A stretch of DNA of 64,000 nt from Burkholderia sp. E7m39 (GCA_001319865.1 BBSL01000309.1:84234-148233); one strand, 5' to 3'. Shown: positions 49,865-57,842, counted from the first letter of the stretch. Numbers and translations are program-made. The notes: a model not told the origin generated them from the letters alone.

Positions 49865-51001
49865 TCACTCTTCGCCCGCGCCAAGAATCCGGTACAGCCC
49901 CTGCCGGGAAATGCCCAGCGACTTCGCCGCGTGACTCTTGTTGCCAGCCGCAGCCTTCAACGCATCCCGCGCTTCCCCTACCGTCGGCAGCTTCCGCTGC
50001 ATCCGGTCCTGCATCGCGAATGTCGACAGGTATGCGCCCGACTTCGTCAGACGCGAGTGACCGGCGGCTTCTACGACGCGGCGCATTGCCTCTTCGTGAA
50101 GTTGCGGGTCTGGGCGCTCACCAGCCCGCTTGATCGGAGCCTCCACGCCTGTCGTCTCCCTATAGAGCGTCTGCAGATACTCGTGCCGAAGACCATGACT
50201 TGTGATGCCGATGCCTCTTTTTGTGACGCCGTGCTTTTCAAGCACGTAGTAGTACCAGTCACGCCATTGGGTTAACGTTCGATCGGCCGGGACCGTCGAC
50301 CCCGTCAATCCGTTACTGAGTCTCGCCGCTTCTTCCAGTATTCCAATCTTCGTCTCGATGGGAACCTCACGCGGCCTGCCTCCCTTCGTGCCGCGCGTCA
50401 CCGCCAGCATCCTTGGGTTACGCGCGGCTTCAGCTGGTCGAAGCATGAAGCTCTCTTCGATTCGCAAACCAAACGCCGCCTGCAGTTTCAATTGCACAGC
50501 GGTATACGGACACGTCTGCGCGATCTCCTCGATCTTCGCCACCGCGTCGACGCCGTGCGCCGCCCACGATTTATCTTGTATTGCCACGTAACTTCGTTTC
50601 AGGCCGAGGGCTTCCCGGTCCGCGTAGTCGTCAAGCGAGCCAATGAGGTTCGTCTTGCCCATCCACTGGGCGAGCGCGCGAAGATACGTCAGCTTGTTCT
50701 CGATTGTGCCTCCGCTCTGTCCCGCAGCGATCCACGTATCGACCAGGTACCGCACGTGCTTGTGCTTGAGCGACCACGGCGTCTGAAGCGCGAAACCGCC
50801 ATCGCGCAGTTCCTTGAAAGCTTTGCACAGTTTCGCCGCGCGATATTCCTGTGTCTTGATGGACAAAGCGCGGTTGCTTATCCGTGTGGTGCTGTGGACG
50901 CGTGAGACGTTCTCATCGAAAAGTTTGAGCAGCGCATCCTTGAATTCAGGTCCAAACCCGTATCCATTGACGATTGCGCGCACATTCAATATTGCGGCCA
51001 T
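49865..51001 (-). CDS. tyrosine recombinase with C-terminal Fis-type helix-turn-helix
   Basis: 378 aa from the ATG at 51001 (GGAGG six bases upstream). Integrase_1-type catalytic residues are visible: Arg in AAFGLRIEESFML, HGLRHEYL (H-x2-R), AAGHSR and the tyrosine in GAYLSTF. After the tyrosine comes an extension of about 50 residues ending in NKSHAAKSLGISRQGLYRIL, which has the form of a Fis-family helix-turn-helix. Possible roles are plasmid multimer resolution or integration of a mobile element; attachment sites were not identified. Confidence 0.8.
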   Translation of the reverse strand: MAAILNVRAIVNGYGFGPEFKDALLKLFDENVSRVHSTTRISNRALSIKTQEYRAAKLCKAFKELRDGGFALQTPWSLKHKHVRYLVDTWIAAGQSGGTIENKLTYLRALAQWMGKTNLIGSLDDYADREALGLKRSYVAIQDKSWAAHGVDAVAKIEEIAQTCPYTAVQLKLQAAFGLRIEESFMLRPAEAARNPRMLAVTRGTKGGRPREVPIETKIGILEEAARLSNGLTGSTVPADRTLTQWRDWYYYVLEKHGVTKRGIGITSHGLRHEYLQTLYRETTGVEAPIKRAGERPDPQLHEEAMRRVVEAAGHSRLTKSGAYLSTFAMQDRMQRKLPTVGEARDALKAAAGNKSHAAKSLGISRQGLYRILGAGEE

Positions 51002-51500
51002 CCGATACCTCCCCCGCGGCGCCGCGCCGCGATGCCTCGTTGTTCCGTTGTCGCCCGTCGATCGCGGCATCCCTACCTGATACCGTTACCCGACCTCCCG
51101 GGCCCGCCTGTTCGCCGCTACTGTGCGGCTGCGCCGTATCCCCGTCGCGTAGGTCCTGCCTTCCGGTCCTTTAGCGATTCCATCCGATCAGCCAGTTGCA
51201 TGGGAAGAACATGCAATCCGACTGTCCAACCTGCTGCCTGCCAGCCTGGACCGCGCTTCGCGCAATCCAACCACTGACGTGTTCCACGCGGGGCATCTCT
51301 ACCGTCGCGCTGCGCGGTGCACTACCCGCGCGATGCAGCTTCGTGGCTACCCTGCCAGCACGACGCTTTCGCGCCTCCGAGCCGTGTTCCGCTTCGCGGA
51401 TCTCCGACCGGTGCTAAATGCCGGGTAATACCTGTACGCGTTTTGTGTACGGCCGCGCGCGCCGTGTCCTCTTCCGTCAGGGAATCGCGATGATCCGGCG
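51002..51500 (-). ncRNA. candidate structured RNA upstream of the recombinase
   Basis: Minus strand upstream of the integrase start is unusually rich in stem-loops closed by GNRA-type loops: TCCGC-GAA-GCGGA, GGCGC-GAAA-GCGTC, TGCGC-GAA-GCGCG, plus TTGCATG-x7-CATGCAA and a long-range GCCGCGAT/ATCGCGGC just before the ribosome site. No open frame with a ribosome site is convincing. Could be a structured leader or the remnant of a group II intron or similar ribozyme. Not identified. Confidence 0.4.
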
Positions 51501-51756
51501 TGTGCCGATCCCGCAAGACTTCCCCCGCCCCCAAGCCGCTCATCTCCGCCGCCGTGTTATCGGGCTTCGTGAGCGCACCCAGCCGTAGCTGTAAGGGCGT
51601 GTACAGACGCCGTCGAGACGTGGAAAGTGTCCGGTGTCCGGCCTCTCCACATGTCCTCAACGCGCCACAACGCGGCAAACCGCCGCAAATCGTATGGATA
51701 TCGCACTGTCCAGTGGTCCTCAACGTGGCCCAACTCGGACTTGATTTACTTCAGAA
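51501..51756. other. non-coding stretch
   Basis: No supported gene. Frames here (for instance 51322-51723 on the minus strand) have no ribosome site and an odd composition. May belong to the same structured-RNA region. Confidence 0.4.
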
Positions 51757-51779
51757 AAAGGCCGCATCACTGTGCGGCC
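51755..51779 (-). terminator. intrinsic terminator
   Basis: GGCCGCA-CAGTGA-TGCGGCC followed by TTTTTC on the minus strand. Confidence 0.75.
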
Positions 51780-51873
51780 CGGTCAGTGGGGTACTTCTGG
51801 CCCGTTGCGGGCCTAGGGTATAGGCGTGCGGGTGCCTTGCACTCGCATTCGATGCGTCAGAGACGCGGTAGGT
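51757..51873 (-). ncRNA. candidate small RNA with own promoter and terminator
   Basis: From box promoter P9 a minus-strand transcript would begin near 51873 with the GCGTC hairpin, contain GGCCCG-CAA-CGGGCC (near 51800) and stop at the terminator 51755-51779 after about 115 nt. No open frame. The next minus-strand gene is 750 bp further on. Confidence 0.5.
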
Positions 51874-51944
51874 AAACCAAGGATAAGGCGACTCGCACAA
51901 GCGTCGCACGTCGAAAGATGGGCAGAACCGGTCGGCTTTCGTTG
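51854..51944 (-). promoter_or_regulatory. box promoter P9 with GCGTC hairpin
   Basis: Box CGTCGAAAGAT (51909-51919), 14-bp spacer, GGCTTTCGTTG (51934-51944); 23 bp further -10 TATCCT (minus strand; 51880-51885); 13 bp further GCGTC-TCT-GACGC-ATCGA (51854-51866). Confidence 0.6.
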
Positions 51945-51946
51945 AC

Positions 51947-51973
51947 TTGACTTCGTTACGCACTCGCTAGACT
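51947..51973 (+). promoter_or_regulatory. TTGACT-N15 promoter of the parM-like gene
   Basis: TTGACT (51947-51952), 15-bp spacer, TAGACT (51968-51973). The palindromic par-like sites follow in the 190-nt leader. Confidence 0.55.
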
Positions 51974-51984
51974 GAAACCAGGTA

Positions 51985-52130
51985 GAACTGACAGAAAAGT
52001 GTCAGTTCGCTCCGACAGATCCGACGCAACGCCCGAACTGACACTTATCTGTCAGATATCTGATAGTTCGTCGACCCCGCGTGATCGAGGCGCTTCAAAC
52101 TGATAGCTTTCTATCAGTTTTCTGACACTT
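51985..52130. repeat. centromere/operator-like palindromes upstream of parM
   Basis: Three palindromes of the form CTGAYA-N6-TRTCAG: 51988-52005 (9-bp perfect arms GAACTGACA/TGTCAGTTC), 52038-52055, and 52100-52117 (AACTGATA/TATCAGTT), with extra half-sites TGATAGTTC (52061) and CTGACACTTC (52122). They lie between promoter and start of the ParM-like gene, the usual place of parC/parS sites bound by ParR-type adaptors, which then also autoregulate. Confidence 0.7.
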
Positions 52131-52163
52131 CGGTGCGCGGCTCACCTAACGCATGGAGTCATC

Positions 52164-53180
52164 TTGAAAACTTCGGTCTTCGCAATCGACGTCGGTTACG
52201 GCAACACCAAATATGCGCACCGTGCGGCAAGCGGCACCATCGCCACCGGCATGTTTCCTTCGCTTGCGCCTCTCGCTGCGAATCACGCTCTTTCCGGCTA
52301 TGGCGATAGCGTGCTCGCCGCACGCAAGGTAGCAACGATCGTCATCGAGCAAATCGAATACGAGGTGGGCCCCGACGTCTCGCTCACGGCCGCGTATGGA
52401 AAAACAGGACGGGCGCTGTCCAACGATTTTGTGTTGTCCGATAACTACGCCGCCCTGCTCTTCGGCGCGATCCACTTCGCGGGCGTCACCCAGATCGAGC
52501 GACTGGTGCTGGGCCTGCCCGTTCACAACATGAAGAAGTACTCGGGTGCGTTGCGCGACCGCTTTACTGGCACATTCGACTACGGCCCGGGTCGCATCTC
52601 GATCGAGAAGGTTGTGGTGATTCCGCAGCCGCTCGGCTCGCTCGTCGCCGCGTCCGCAAACCGGCAGAGCGAGTTCGGTCGCGATAGCGCGCATCTGGTG
52701 ATCGACGTAGGCTATTTCACGACCGACTGGGTCTACGCCAACGGATTCACGATGGACGACAAGCGTAGTCATGGCCTTCCGGGTGGCGCTTCACAGATCT
52801 ATCAACACATCGCCGGACTTATTAAGAAAGACCAGGACGAGCAGGTCGAAGATATCGAACTGATCGACAAGGCACTTCGTGAGCGCAAGCCCTTCTTCTT
52901 CTACGGCAACGATATCGACCTCGATCCCTATCTCGAACGGTCGCAGCCTGTTATCGCCGGTGTGGTCAAGGAAATGCAAAACAGCGTCGGCTTGCTCACG
53001 AACGCGCGCTCGATCATCCTGTCGGGCGGCGGTGGCGCTCTGTATGCGGCCGCCATCCGCAAGGCGTTCCCGCGCGTGACGCTCGAAGTCATCGACTCGC
53101 CCTGCACGGCCAATGCAAAGGGCTTCCTGATCGTCGGCGAGGCGGGCCTGACCCGCGAGCGCGCGGCCGCGAAAGCATGA
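52164..53180 (+). CDS. ParM/StbA-like actin homologue (PRTRC system protein D)
   Basis: 338 aa starting at a TTG with GGAG five bases upstream; the nearby ATG is out of frame. Actin-fold motifs: phosphate 1 AIDVGYGNTK (residues 7-16), phosphate 2 HLVIDVGYFTTDWV, adenosine motif ILSGGGGALYAAAI. Family ParM/StbA proteins form ATP-driven filaments that push plasmid copies apart. PRTRC protein D belongs to this family; here it lies 12 kb from the rest of the PRTRC cassette. The next gene overlaps by 4 bp. Confidence 0.85.
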   Translation: MKTSVFAIDVGYGNTKYAHRAASGTIATGMFPSLAPLAANHALSGYGDSVLAARKVATIVIEQIEYEVGPDVSLTAAYGKTGRALSNDFVLSDNYAALLFGAIHFAGVTQIERLVLGLPVHNMKKYSGALRDRFTGTFDYGPGRISIEKVVVIPQPLGSLVAASANRQSEFGRDSAHLVIDVGYFTTDWVYANGFTMDDKRSHGLPGGASQIYQHIAGLIKKDQDEQVEDIELIDKALRERKPFFFYGNDIDLDPYLERSQPVIAGVVKEMQNSVGLLTNARSIILSGGGGALYAAAIRKAFPRVTLEVIDSPCTANAKGFLIVGEAGLTRERAAAKA

Positions 53181-53548
53181 ACGACAAGTTCGACATGAAG
53201 CTGGTCATCGACGCGGTGACCACGCCTCTCCTGTACGAGAAGCTCAGTCAGGCGGGCTCCGCCAGGGTCCGCGCGGCGCTGCTGCGATCACTCGCCGAAG
53301 CAGCACTGCGGGGGATTACCGTCGCGTCCGAAGCTGAGCGACAAGTCGCGGTGCATCATGTCGATGGCGTCGCCGCGCCGGAGCGCAATTTCATCCAGTC
53401 GCCTGTTTCCGGTCAACCTTCGCCGCCCACTCGAGTTGCGACTGAATCGAGTGTCGAAGGGTTTCGGATTCTCTCAGTCAACGAGCAAAATGGTCCCGAA
53501 TCTCACGACACGAATCAAATCGCTGACGCATTTGACGCGTTCTTCTGA
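53177..53548 (+). CDS. putative ParR-like adaptor
   Basis: 123 aa, overlapping the ParM-like gene by 4 bp. N-terminal helical part VVTTPLLYEKLSQ-like followed by RVRAALLRSLAEAAL, then a flexible Pro-rich region and an acidic-hydrophobic end IADAFDAFF. ParR proteins bind the centromere with the N-terminal domain and ParM with a C-terminal tail, which this layout fits. No sequence family recognised; the assignment rests on position and layout. Confidence 0.5.
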   Translation: MNDKFDMKLVIDAVTTPLLYEKLSQAGSARVRAALLRSLAEAALRGITVASEAERQVAVHHVDGVAAPERNFIQSPVSGQPSPPTRVATESSVEGFRILSVNEQNGPESHDTNQIADAFDAFF

Positions 53549-53555
53549 CCAAGGC

Positions 53556-53582
53556 TTGACTTTGGCGCGATGATGCGATGAT
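53556..53582 (+). promoter_or_regulatory. TTGACT-N15 promoter
   Basis: TTGACT (53556-53561), 15-bp spacer, GATGAT (53577-53582), upstream of two small membrane proteins. A GCTTCGA/TCGAAGC inverted repeat (53591-53628) follows in the leader. Confidence 0.5.
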
Positions 53583-53654
53583 GGGTCATGGCTTCGATGT
53601 TCATGGCGCGCGGCGCGGTGCGTCGAAGCATCAATCACCACCGAGGAGAGGAAC

Positions 53655-53804
53655 ATGCTGGAGTTTATTGAGATCGTGCGCCACGGCCTGCCACTGACCG
53701 AGCCGCGCTCGTGGCTCTTCATCGCGACCGTCATCGCGGCGGGCGTCGCGGGCTGGAAGAGCCTGGGTGTCGTCGAGCGCTTCGCAAAGAACGAGGAGGA
53801 GTAA
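53655..53804 (+). CDS. 49-aa membrane protein
   Basis: ATG at 53655 with GAGGAGAGG upstream. MLEFIEIVRHGLPLTEPRS, then the helix WLFIATVIAAGVAGW and a charged tail ERFAKNEEE. Single-pass, inner membrane. The stop is immediately followed by the ATG of the next gene (no gap). Unknown function. Confidence 0.65.
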   Translation: MLEFIEIVRHGLPLTEPRSWLFIATVIAAGVAGWKSLGVVERFAKNEEE

Positions 53805-54065
53805 ATGGACGCTAGCGATCGACTCGGCAGGTACTACACGAAGTTCATGGCGCTGCCTTTCTTCACCCGCCGTGCAATCATCTTCGGCGCTTCGCTCGCG
53901 CTCTGGTGGTTCGGCGCACTGCTCGCGAGCATGCATGTCAATAACAATCTGTGCGTCGTGCTGCTTCTCACGGGCGCCGCCGGCGCTATCTGGTCTAGCG
54001 GTTTGTGGCGCATGTGGAAGGTCTTCGCAGTCATCGCTGCTGTTTGCGTGGCGATCATGCGATGA
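53805..54065 (+). CDS. small membrane protein with three hydrophobic segments
   Basis: 86 aa. Helices near 23-42 (RRAIIFGASLALWWFGALL), 46-62 and 68-84. The stop codons GAGGAGGAGTAA of the previous gene supply the ribosome site. Unknown function; ends at a strong terminator. Confidence 0.65.
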   Translation: MDASDRLGRYYTKFMALPFFTRRAIIFGASLALWWFGALLASMHVNNNLCVVLLLTGAAGAIWSSGLWRMWKVFAVIAAVCVAIMR

Positions 54066-54081
54066 ACGGAACGAACGGACG

Positions 54082-54122
54082 AAAAAAAAACGGCTCCCCC
54101 TGGATTCTGGGGAGCCGTTTTC
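54082..54122. terminator. strong bidirectional terminator
   Basis: AACGGCTCCCC-x9-GGGGAGCCGTT with A9 to the left and TTTT to the right; serves the plus-strand genes ending at 54065 and the minus-strand gene ending at 54134. Confidence 0.88.
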
Positions 54123-54133
54123 GCTTTAGCGGT

Positions 54134-54358
54134 TCAGTGCGGCCGAGGGGTCGCAGTAACAAGAAGGCGATGCGCGCAAAAATCCCACGCATCCACAAAA
54201 GTTTTGTCGCGGCACGCGTATGCCGTGTTGCCGGTAGCGGTCCGATCAATCACGTCAAACGCGACAGCCTCTGACTTCCCTACCCGCTGGCGGCCACCTT
54301 CGGCGCCGTTGGTTGCGACGATTGCAAAGCCACCCACCAGAACCTGAAACGAAGCCAT
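54134..54358 (-). CDS. small hypothetical protein
   Basis: 74 aa from the ATG at 54358 with GGAG upstream. Starts MASFQVLVGGFAIVATNGAE and continues KSEAVAFDVIDRTATG; probably a small beta-rich fold. Not recognised. Preceded by a nested-hairpin leader, after the primase gene. Confidence 0.55.
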   Translation of the reverse strand: MASFQVLVGGFAIVATNGAEGGRQRVGKSEAVAFDVIDRTATGNTAYACRDKTFVDAWDFCAHRLLVTATPRPH

Positions 54359-54377
54359 TTCCACTCCAAAGAAATTG

Positions 54378-54419
54378 GCCCGACGAGACAATCCCCGATG
54401 GGGAATATCCCCACCGGGC
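54378..54419 (-). promoter_or_regulatory. nested-hairpin 5' leader
   Basis: Minus strand CCCGGTGGGGATATT-CCCCATCGGGG-ATTG...CGGGC: the central CCCCAT can pair with the preceding GGTGGGG or with the following GGGG. Confidence 0.5.
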
Positions 54420-54467
54420 AGGTTGAATAAATGTGCGGCTGTCGCCGCGGTACAAAGTCGATGCCGC

Positions 54468-55607
54468 TTACGCAGCGGCAAGTTGCGGTACGACCGCTTG
54501 CGAGACGCGATCTGCGTTCACCATCGGCACTTCGTTGGCGAAACGCGCGCACCACTGATCCGCAAAGTCGGTTCCCCGCACGCGAGGCCGGTGAACCAAC
54601 GCGGTGAAGCCTTCCGCCTTGAGCCGCTTCGCCAGTTCGAGACCGCCCGCGACACCTACCGACTTGCCGGTCTTCGGGTCAATGTCGTCAAAGTCCACGA
54701 AGATGTGCACGACGCGGATGCCCAAGCCCTCTGGCACCACGAACTGGCGCAGCAGGCCGATGTTCAGGCAGTACCACATCGGCACACCGGACTCCATGTG
54801 AGCGCCAAGGGCCGATTCCAGCCCTTCCGCCACTCCGATCTCGCCGTCTACCGGCTCCATCAGGCGGACTGCGCCACCCTGGAGCGGATTCAGCGTCATG
54901 TCGTTCAGCCTTGAGTCGAGAATTTCTCCATCACTCGAAATGATCTTTGCCTTTGACGGCGTCGATCGCTCAAGGTATGTGCGGTGAAGCGTGCCAAGAC
55001 GGCCGTCGGGCAGTTCAAACCGGGCGAGGATGCCAGGCCAGCTGCCGATGACCTTCTTTTCGTGCCGGTACTCGAGCATGCCGAGTCGCAATGCGCGCGA
55101 CGGCACGAAACGGAGGCCCGGCACGCGTGCGCCCAGATACCGCATCACCAGGTCGCCGCTCGACACGGGCTTTGCTGCGTCCCACATCGAGTTAAGCCGG
55201 TTTGCGACGAACTTTGGGTCCGCCTTGCGCTTCGGCTTCGGTGCCGCGGCTGCCGCAGCGCCGTTGATCGCATGCGGCGCAGGGCCACCATCCAGTTGAC
55301 GCATCAGGCGGTAGAGCCCAATCCGGTTCAGACGCGTGATCAACTGGAGGCCGTCACCGGCCATTGCCTTTCCGTTGTTACATTGACGGCAAACCCAATC
55401 ACCTCGCCCACGCTTGTTGTCGTAGGTGAAGCGATCGTCTCCGCCGCATACAGGGCATGCACATGCGTCGCCAGTGAGACGGTCTGCAGGCACGCCATAG
55501 CTCACAAGGAGCGAAATCCATTGCTCCGGGGAACGCTCGAAGCTGGCGAGCTTCTGCTGAAGCCAAGCGTACTGCTCGGACGACAGCTCTCTTCCTCTTA
55601 CAGTCAT
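54468..55607 (-). CDS. P4-type DNA primase (zinc ribbon plus TOPRIM)
   Basis: 379 aa. Zinc ribbon C51-x2-C54 ... C73-x2-C76 (CPVCGGDDRF, then DWVCRQCN) as in P4 alpha-type primases, then a middle domain and a TOPRIM domain with IGVAEGLESALG (catalytic Glu) and HIFVDFDDID (metal-binding Asp pair). It has no helicase domain. Probably primes replication of transferred strands or of the plasmid. GGAG eight bases upstream. Confidence 0.88.
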   Translation of the reverse strand: MTVRGRELSSEQYAWLQQKLASFERSPEQWISLLVSYGVPADRLTGDACACPVCGGDDRFTYDNKRGRGDWVCRQCNNGKAMAGDGLQLITRLNRIGLYRLMRQLDGGPAPHAINGAAAAAAPKPKRKADPKFVANRLNSMWDAAKPVSSGDLVMRYLGARVPGLRFVPSRALRLGMLEYRHEKKVIGSWPGILARFELPDGRLGTLHRTYLERSTPSKAKIISSDGEILDSRLNDMTLNPLQGGAVRLMEPVDGEIGVAEGLESALGAHMESGVPMWYCLNIGLLRQFVVPEGLGIRVVHIFVDFDDIDPKTGKSVGVAGGLELAKRLKAEGFTALVHRPRVRGTDFADQWCARFANEVPMVNADRVSQAVVPQLAAA

Positions 55608-55672
55608 GCGTCACTCTCCATTAAGTGAGTGGGTTCGGTCGGTGCCTGAGACAGGCGTGGAAACGCGTGCTC

Positions 55673-55706
55673 AAAAAAGCAGTCCGCGTTAGCGGGCGGC
55701 TTTTTT
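55673..55706. terminator. terminator between SSB and primase genes
   Basis: Imperfect 9-bp stem GCAGTCCGC/GCGGGCGGC with A6 and T6 flanks, so it could act on either strand. Confidence 0.65.
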
Positions 55707-55850
55707 CAGCAGACGGGAGTTAGATATGAAACGCAGGCAGGCGCCGAAGGCCGTTCGGAAGAACCGCCGCACGACACACCCGTAGGTGTGCCGTTGCGAA
55801 GGTGAGGTGATACGGGAGTCGAAGTTAGTGGATGGTGAGAGCTTTCGGGA

Positions 55851-56432
55851 TCAGATCGCGGACCATTCCGCCCGGCTCAGGTATGGGCCAAAGGGGATGT
55901 CGTCATCCATGTCATCGAAGCCACCGCCGGCAGGTGCTCGCATGCCGCCACCACCGCCATGCGAGGGCTGCGGTGGATTGGCGCGAGTTCCGACGCTGTC
56001 GGCGGTCCGCGACGTGTTCGCTTGAGAAGCCGGCGCAGGACGTCGAGCGTTACCGCTGCCACGCTGCTCGAAGCCGTTGTCGCCTTCATCGTCATTGCGA
56101 CGGCCGCCGAGCATCTGCATCTGGTCTGCCACGATCTCAGTCGAGTAGCGGTCGGTACCGTCCTGCGCCTGATACTTGCGCGTGCGGATGCGACCTTCGA
56201 TGTAGACCGAAGAGCCCTTCTTCAGGTATTCGGAGACGATCTCGGCAAGACGGCCGAAGAACGACACGCGGTGCCATTCCGTCATTTCCTTGTACTCGCC
56301 CGACTGCTTGTCTTTATAGCGGTCAGTTGTTGCGAGTCGGATGTTCGCCACAGCGTCGCCGCTGGGCAGGTAACGCACTTCAGGATCAGCGCCGAGATTA
56401 CCGACGAGGATTACCTTGTTAACAGATGCCAT
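55851..56432 (-). CDS. ssb: single-stranded DNA-binding protein (SSB)
   Basis: 193 aa. The OB-fold core is standard: MASVNKVILVGNLGADPEVRY, WHRVSFFGRLAEIVSEYLKKG, VYIEGRIRTRKYQ. A Gly/Pro-rich linker follows. The acidic interaction motif DDDIPF, which in typical SSBs is the exact C terminus, lies at residues 176-181 and is followed by 12 more residues (GPYLSRAEWSAI), so protein-interaction behaviour may differ. GAGG upstream. Same operon as the primase gene. Confidence 0.93.
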   Translation of the reverse strand: MASVNKVILVGNLGADPEVRYLPSGDAVANIRLATTDRYKDKQSGEYKEMTEWHRVSFFGRLAEIVSEYLKKGSSVYIEGRIRTRKYQAQDGTDRYSTEIVADQMQMLGGRRNDDEGDNGFEQRGSGNARRPAPASQANTSRTADSVGTRANPPQPSHGGGGGMRAPAGGGFDDMDDDIPFGPYLSRAEWSAI

Positions 56433-56443
56433 TTGAGTTTCCT

Positions 56444-57280
56444 CTATTTAGATATTGACCAGAGCCACTTGTCCCACATGAGAGGCTTACCGTCCTTCAT
56501 GATCGGTGTCCCGTCGGTCTGTCGGATGGCAGGAACCTTGACCTTTCCAGTGCGGCGCACAGAGACGACATCACCAAGTACACAGCCGCACTCTGCGATT
56601 GCCTCCTTGAGGCCTTCGCCCTGCAGGGTCCTCTCGCCCGAACTGGTGTCGATATGCACCGCGAACGAGGTGTAGTGCCGTCCCGGCCGCTTGCGGTCCG
56701 GAAACCGTTCCTCGCCCCACGAAACGATGCGCCCGATTACGTTCGATGCATCGGCGTTGTGAGTACGACGCGACCGGTTAGACGCGCGTGCTTCGGGCTC
56801 GAACGTCTCTTGCACTTCCGACGGTGACGCTTGATTCGCATCATTGTCAGTTCCCTTTCCTTGCGGCAAGGGCGTGGCAGTCGGAGGTTTACCGTTGTGA
56901 CGGATGGCCACGGCCACGGCCTCCTTCAGCGCGCAACGATGAACAGAGCGCTGCGACCAGTGAGGGACAAGATCGGGGACGATCTTCAGGCCGAACTCGG
57001 TTTCTTCAGCGTGGTCGTCGAAGGCCGGAGTGAACTCGACGATGTGATCGCCTTCGTCGACGAACAGATGGGGGATGTCGCCGATCGTCACAATCGTTTC
57101 GTTCGACGCGCCCTGCCCTACAACGTGGGACGTGGAAGAGTGGGTGTCCGCAGATGCGGGGTTTGGAGAATTAGCCGGTCCCGCAGGGTTTGCATTGCCG
57201 GCAGTGGCAGCGTGAGATGCAGGTTTGCCAGTAAAGACATCCGCCATGACGCGGGCGAACAGCGTTGCTGCGTTGCGCAT
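56444..57280 (-). CDS. plasmid protein with TraC-primase-type C-terminal domain
   Basis: 278 aa. N-terminal 180 residues are variable and Ser/Ala-rich. The C-terminal part, IGRIVSWGEERFPDRKR, HYTSFAVHIDTSSGERTLQGEGLKEAI and GDVVSVRRTGKVKV, resembles the small beta domain at the end of TraC-type primases and of some relaxases. Seems a stand-alone copy. Lies 11 bp upstream of ssb, so possibly linked to DNA processing. Confidence 0.6.
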   Translation of the reverse strand: MRNAATLFARVMADVFTGKPASHAATAGNANPAGPANSPNPASADTHSSTSHVVGQGASNETIVTIGDIPHLFVDEGDHIVEFTPAFDDHAEETEFGLKIVPDLVPHWSQRSVHRCALKEAVAVAIRHNGKPPTATPLPQGKGTDNDANQASPSEVQETFEPEARASNRSRRTHNADASNVIGRIVSWGEERFPDRKRPGRHYTSFAVHIDTSSGERTLQGEGLKEAIAECGCVLGDVVSVRRTGKVKVPAIRQTDGTPIMKDGKPLMWDKWLWSISK

Positions 57281-57289
57281 GGTTCGCTC

Positions 57290-57718
57290 CTACAGCAGCG
57301 TGCCAAAGCACACGCGTTGAACCTCGCGCAGATCTCGCTCCAGAAGCGGCGTGCTCAATATCACGTCCTGCAAAATCTCCGGATCGACTCCGTTGACCTT
57401 GCACACGTAGATATAGGGCAGCGCGCCGTCCCAATAACCCATGATCCAGCCGAGGGTCGCGCGGTAGTCGTCGACGTCGATCTTGCGATTGCGCAGCCGT
57501 TCAGACAGCAGGTCGGCGCAATCCATCAGCGACTCAGGCATGCTGTCGCCGCGACGGCTGTCGCTCGCGAGCGAGATCAGCGCGTCGACCATCTTCGCGC
57601 GTACCGACTCGCTCCACAAATGCGGGTCGGGCAACGGGTCGGGCTTGGGAGGTGTGATGTGAACCGGCGATGAATCGCCGAACATGTCCAGCTGCCAGGC
57701 AGCCACATGCGTTTCCAT
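57290..57718 (-). CDS. hypothetical protein
   Basis: 142 aa, acidic, helical (LRNRKIDVDDYRATLGWIMGYW). Starts METHVAAWQLDMFGD. Not recognised. GGAG seven bases upstream; nested-hairpin leader before it. Confidence 0.6.
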   Translation of the reverse strand: METHVAAWQLDMFGDSSPVHITPPKPDPLPDPHLWSESVRAKMVDALISLASDSRRGDSMPESLMDCADLLSERLRNRKIDVDDYRATLGWIMGYWDGALPYIYVCKVNGVDPEILQDVILSTPLLERDLREVQRVCFGTLL

Positions 57719-57749
57719 GGGATTGCTCCGGTGGTACCGGAAATCTCAT

Positions 57750-57783
57750 GGCCCGTGTCCGGGAATGGGATTCCCGGCAGGGT
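57750..57783 (-). promoter_or_regulatory. nested-hairpin 5' leader
   Basis: Minus strand ACCCTGCCGGGAAT-CCC-ATTCCCGG-ACACGGG: perfect CCGGGAAT/ATTCCCGG stem or alternative CCC/GGG pairing at the flanks. Confidence 0.5.
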
Positions 57784-57842
57784 TAAGGGTGCCGTCACCA
57801 TGGGCAGAAGCCCAAGTGACGGTAGGTAGTAACGGCGCTCGA

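Noticed and set aside
51322..51723. Minus-strand frame of 133 aa upstream of the integrase
   Set aside because: No ribosome site, atypical composition, and it spans a stretch of strong stem-loops; treated as non-coding.
51985..52130. CRISPR array or replication iterons
   Set aside because: The repeats are few, palindromic and unevenly spaced, and no Cas or Rep gene is near; a ParMRC-type centromere fits better.
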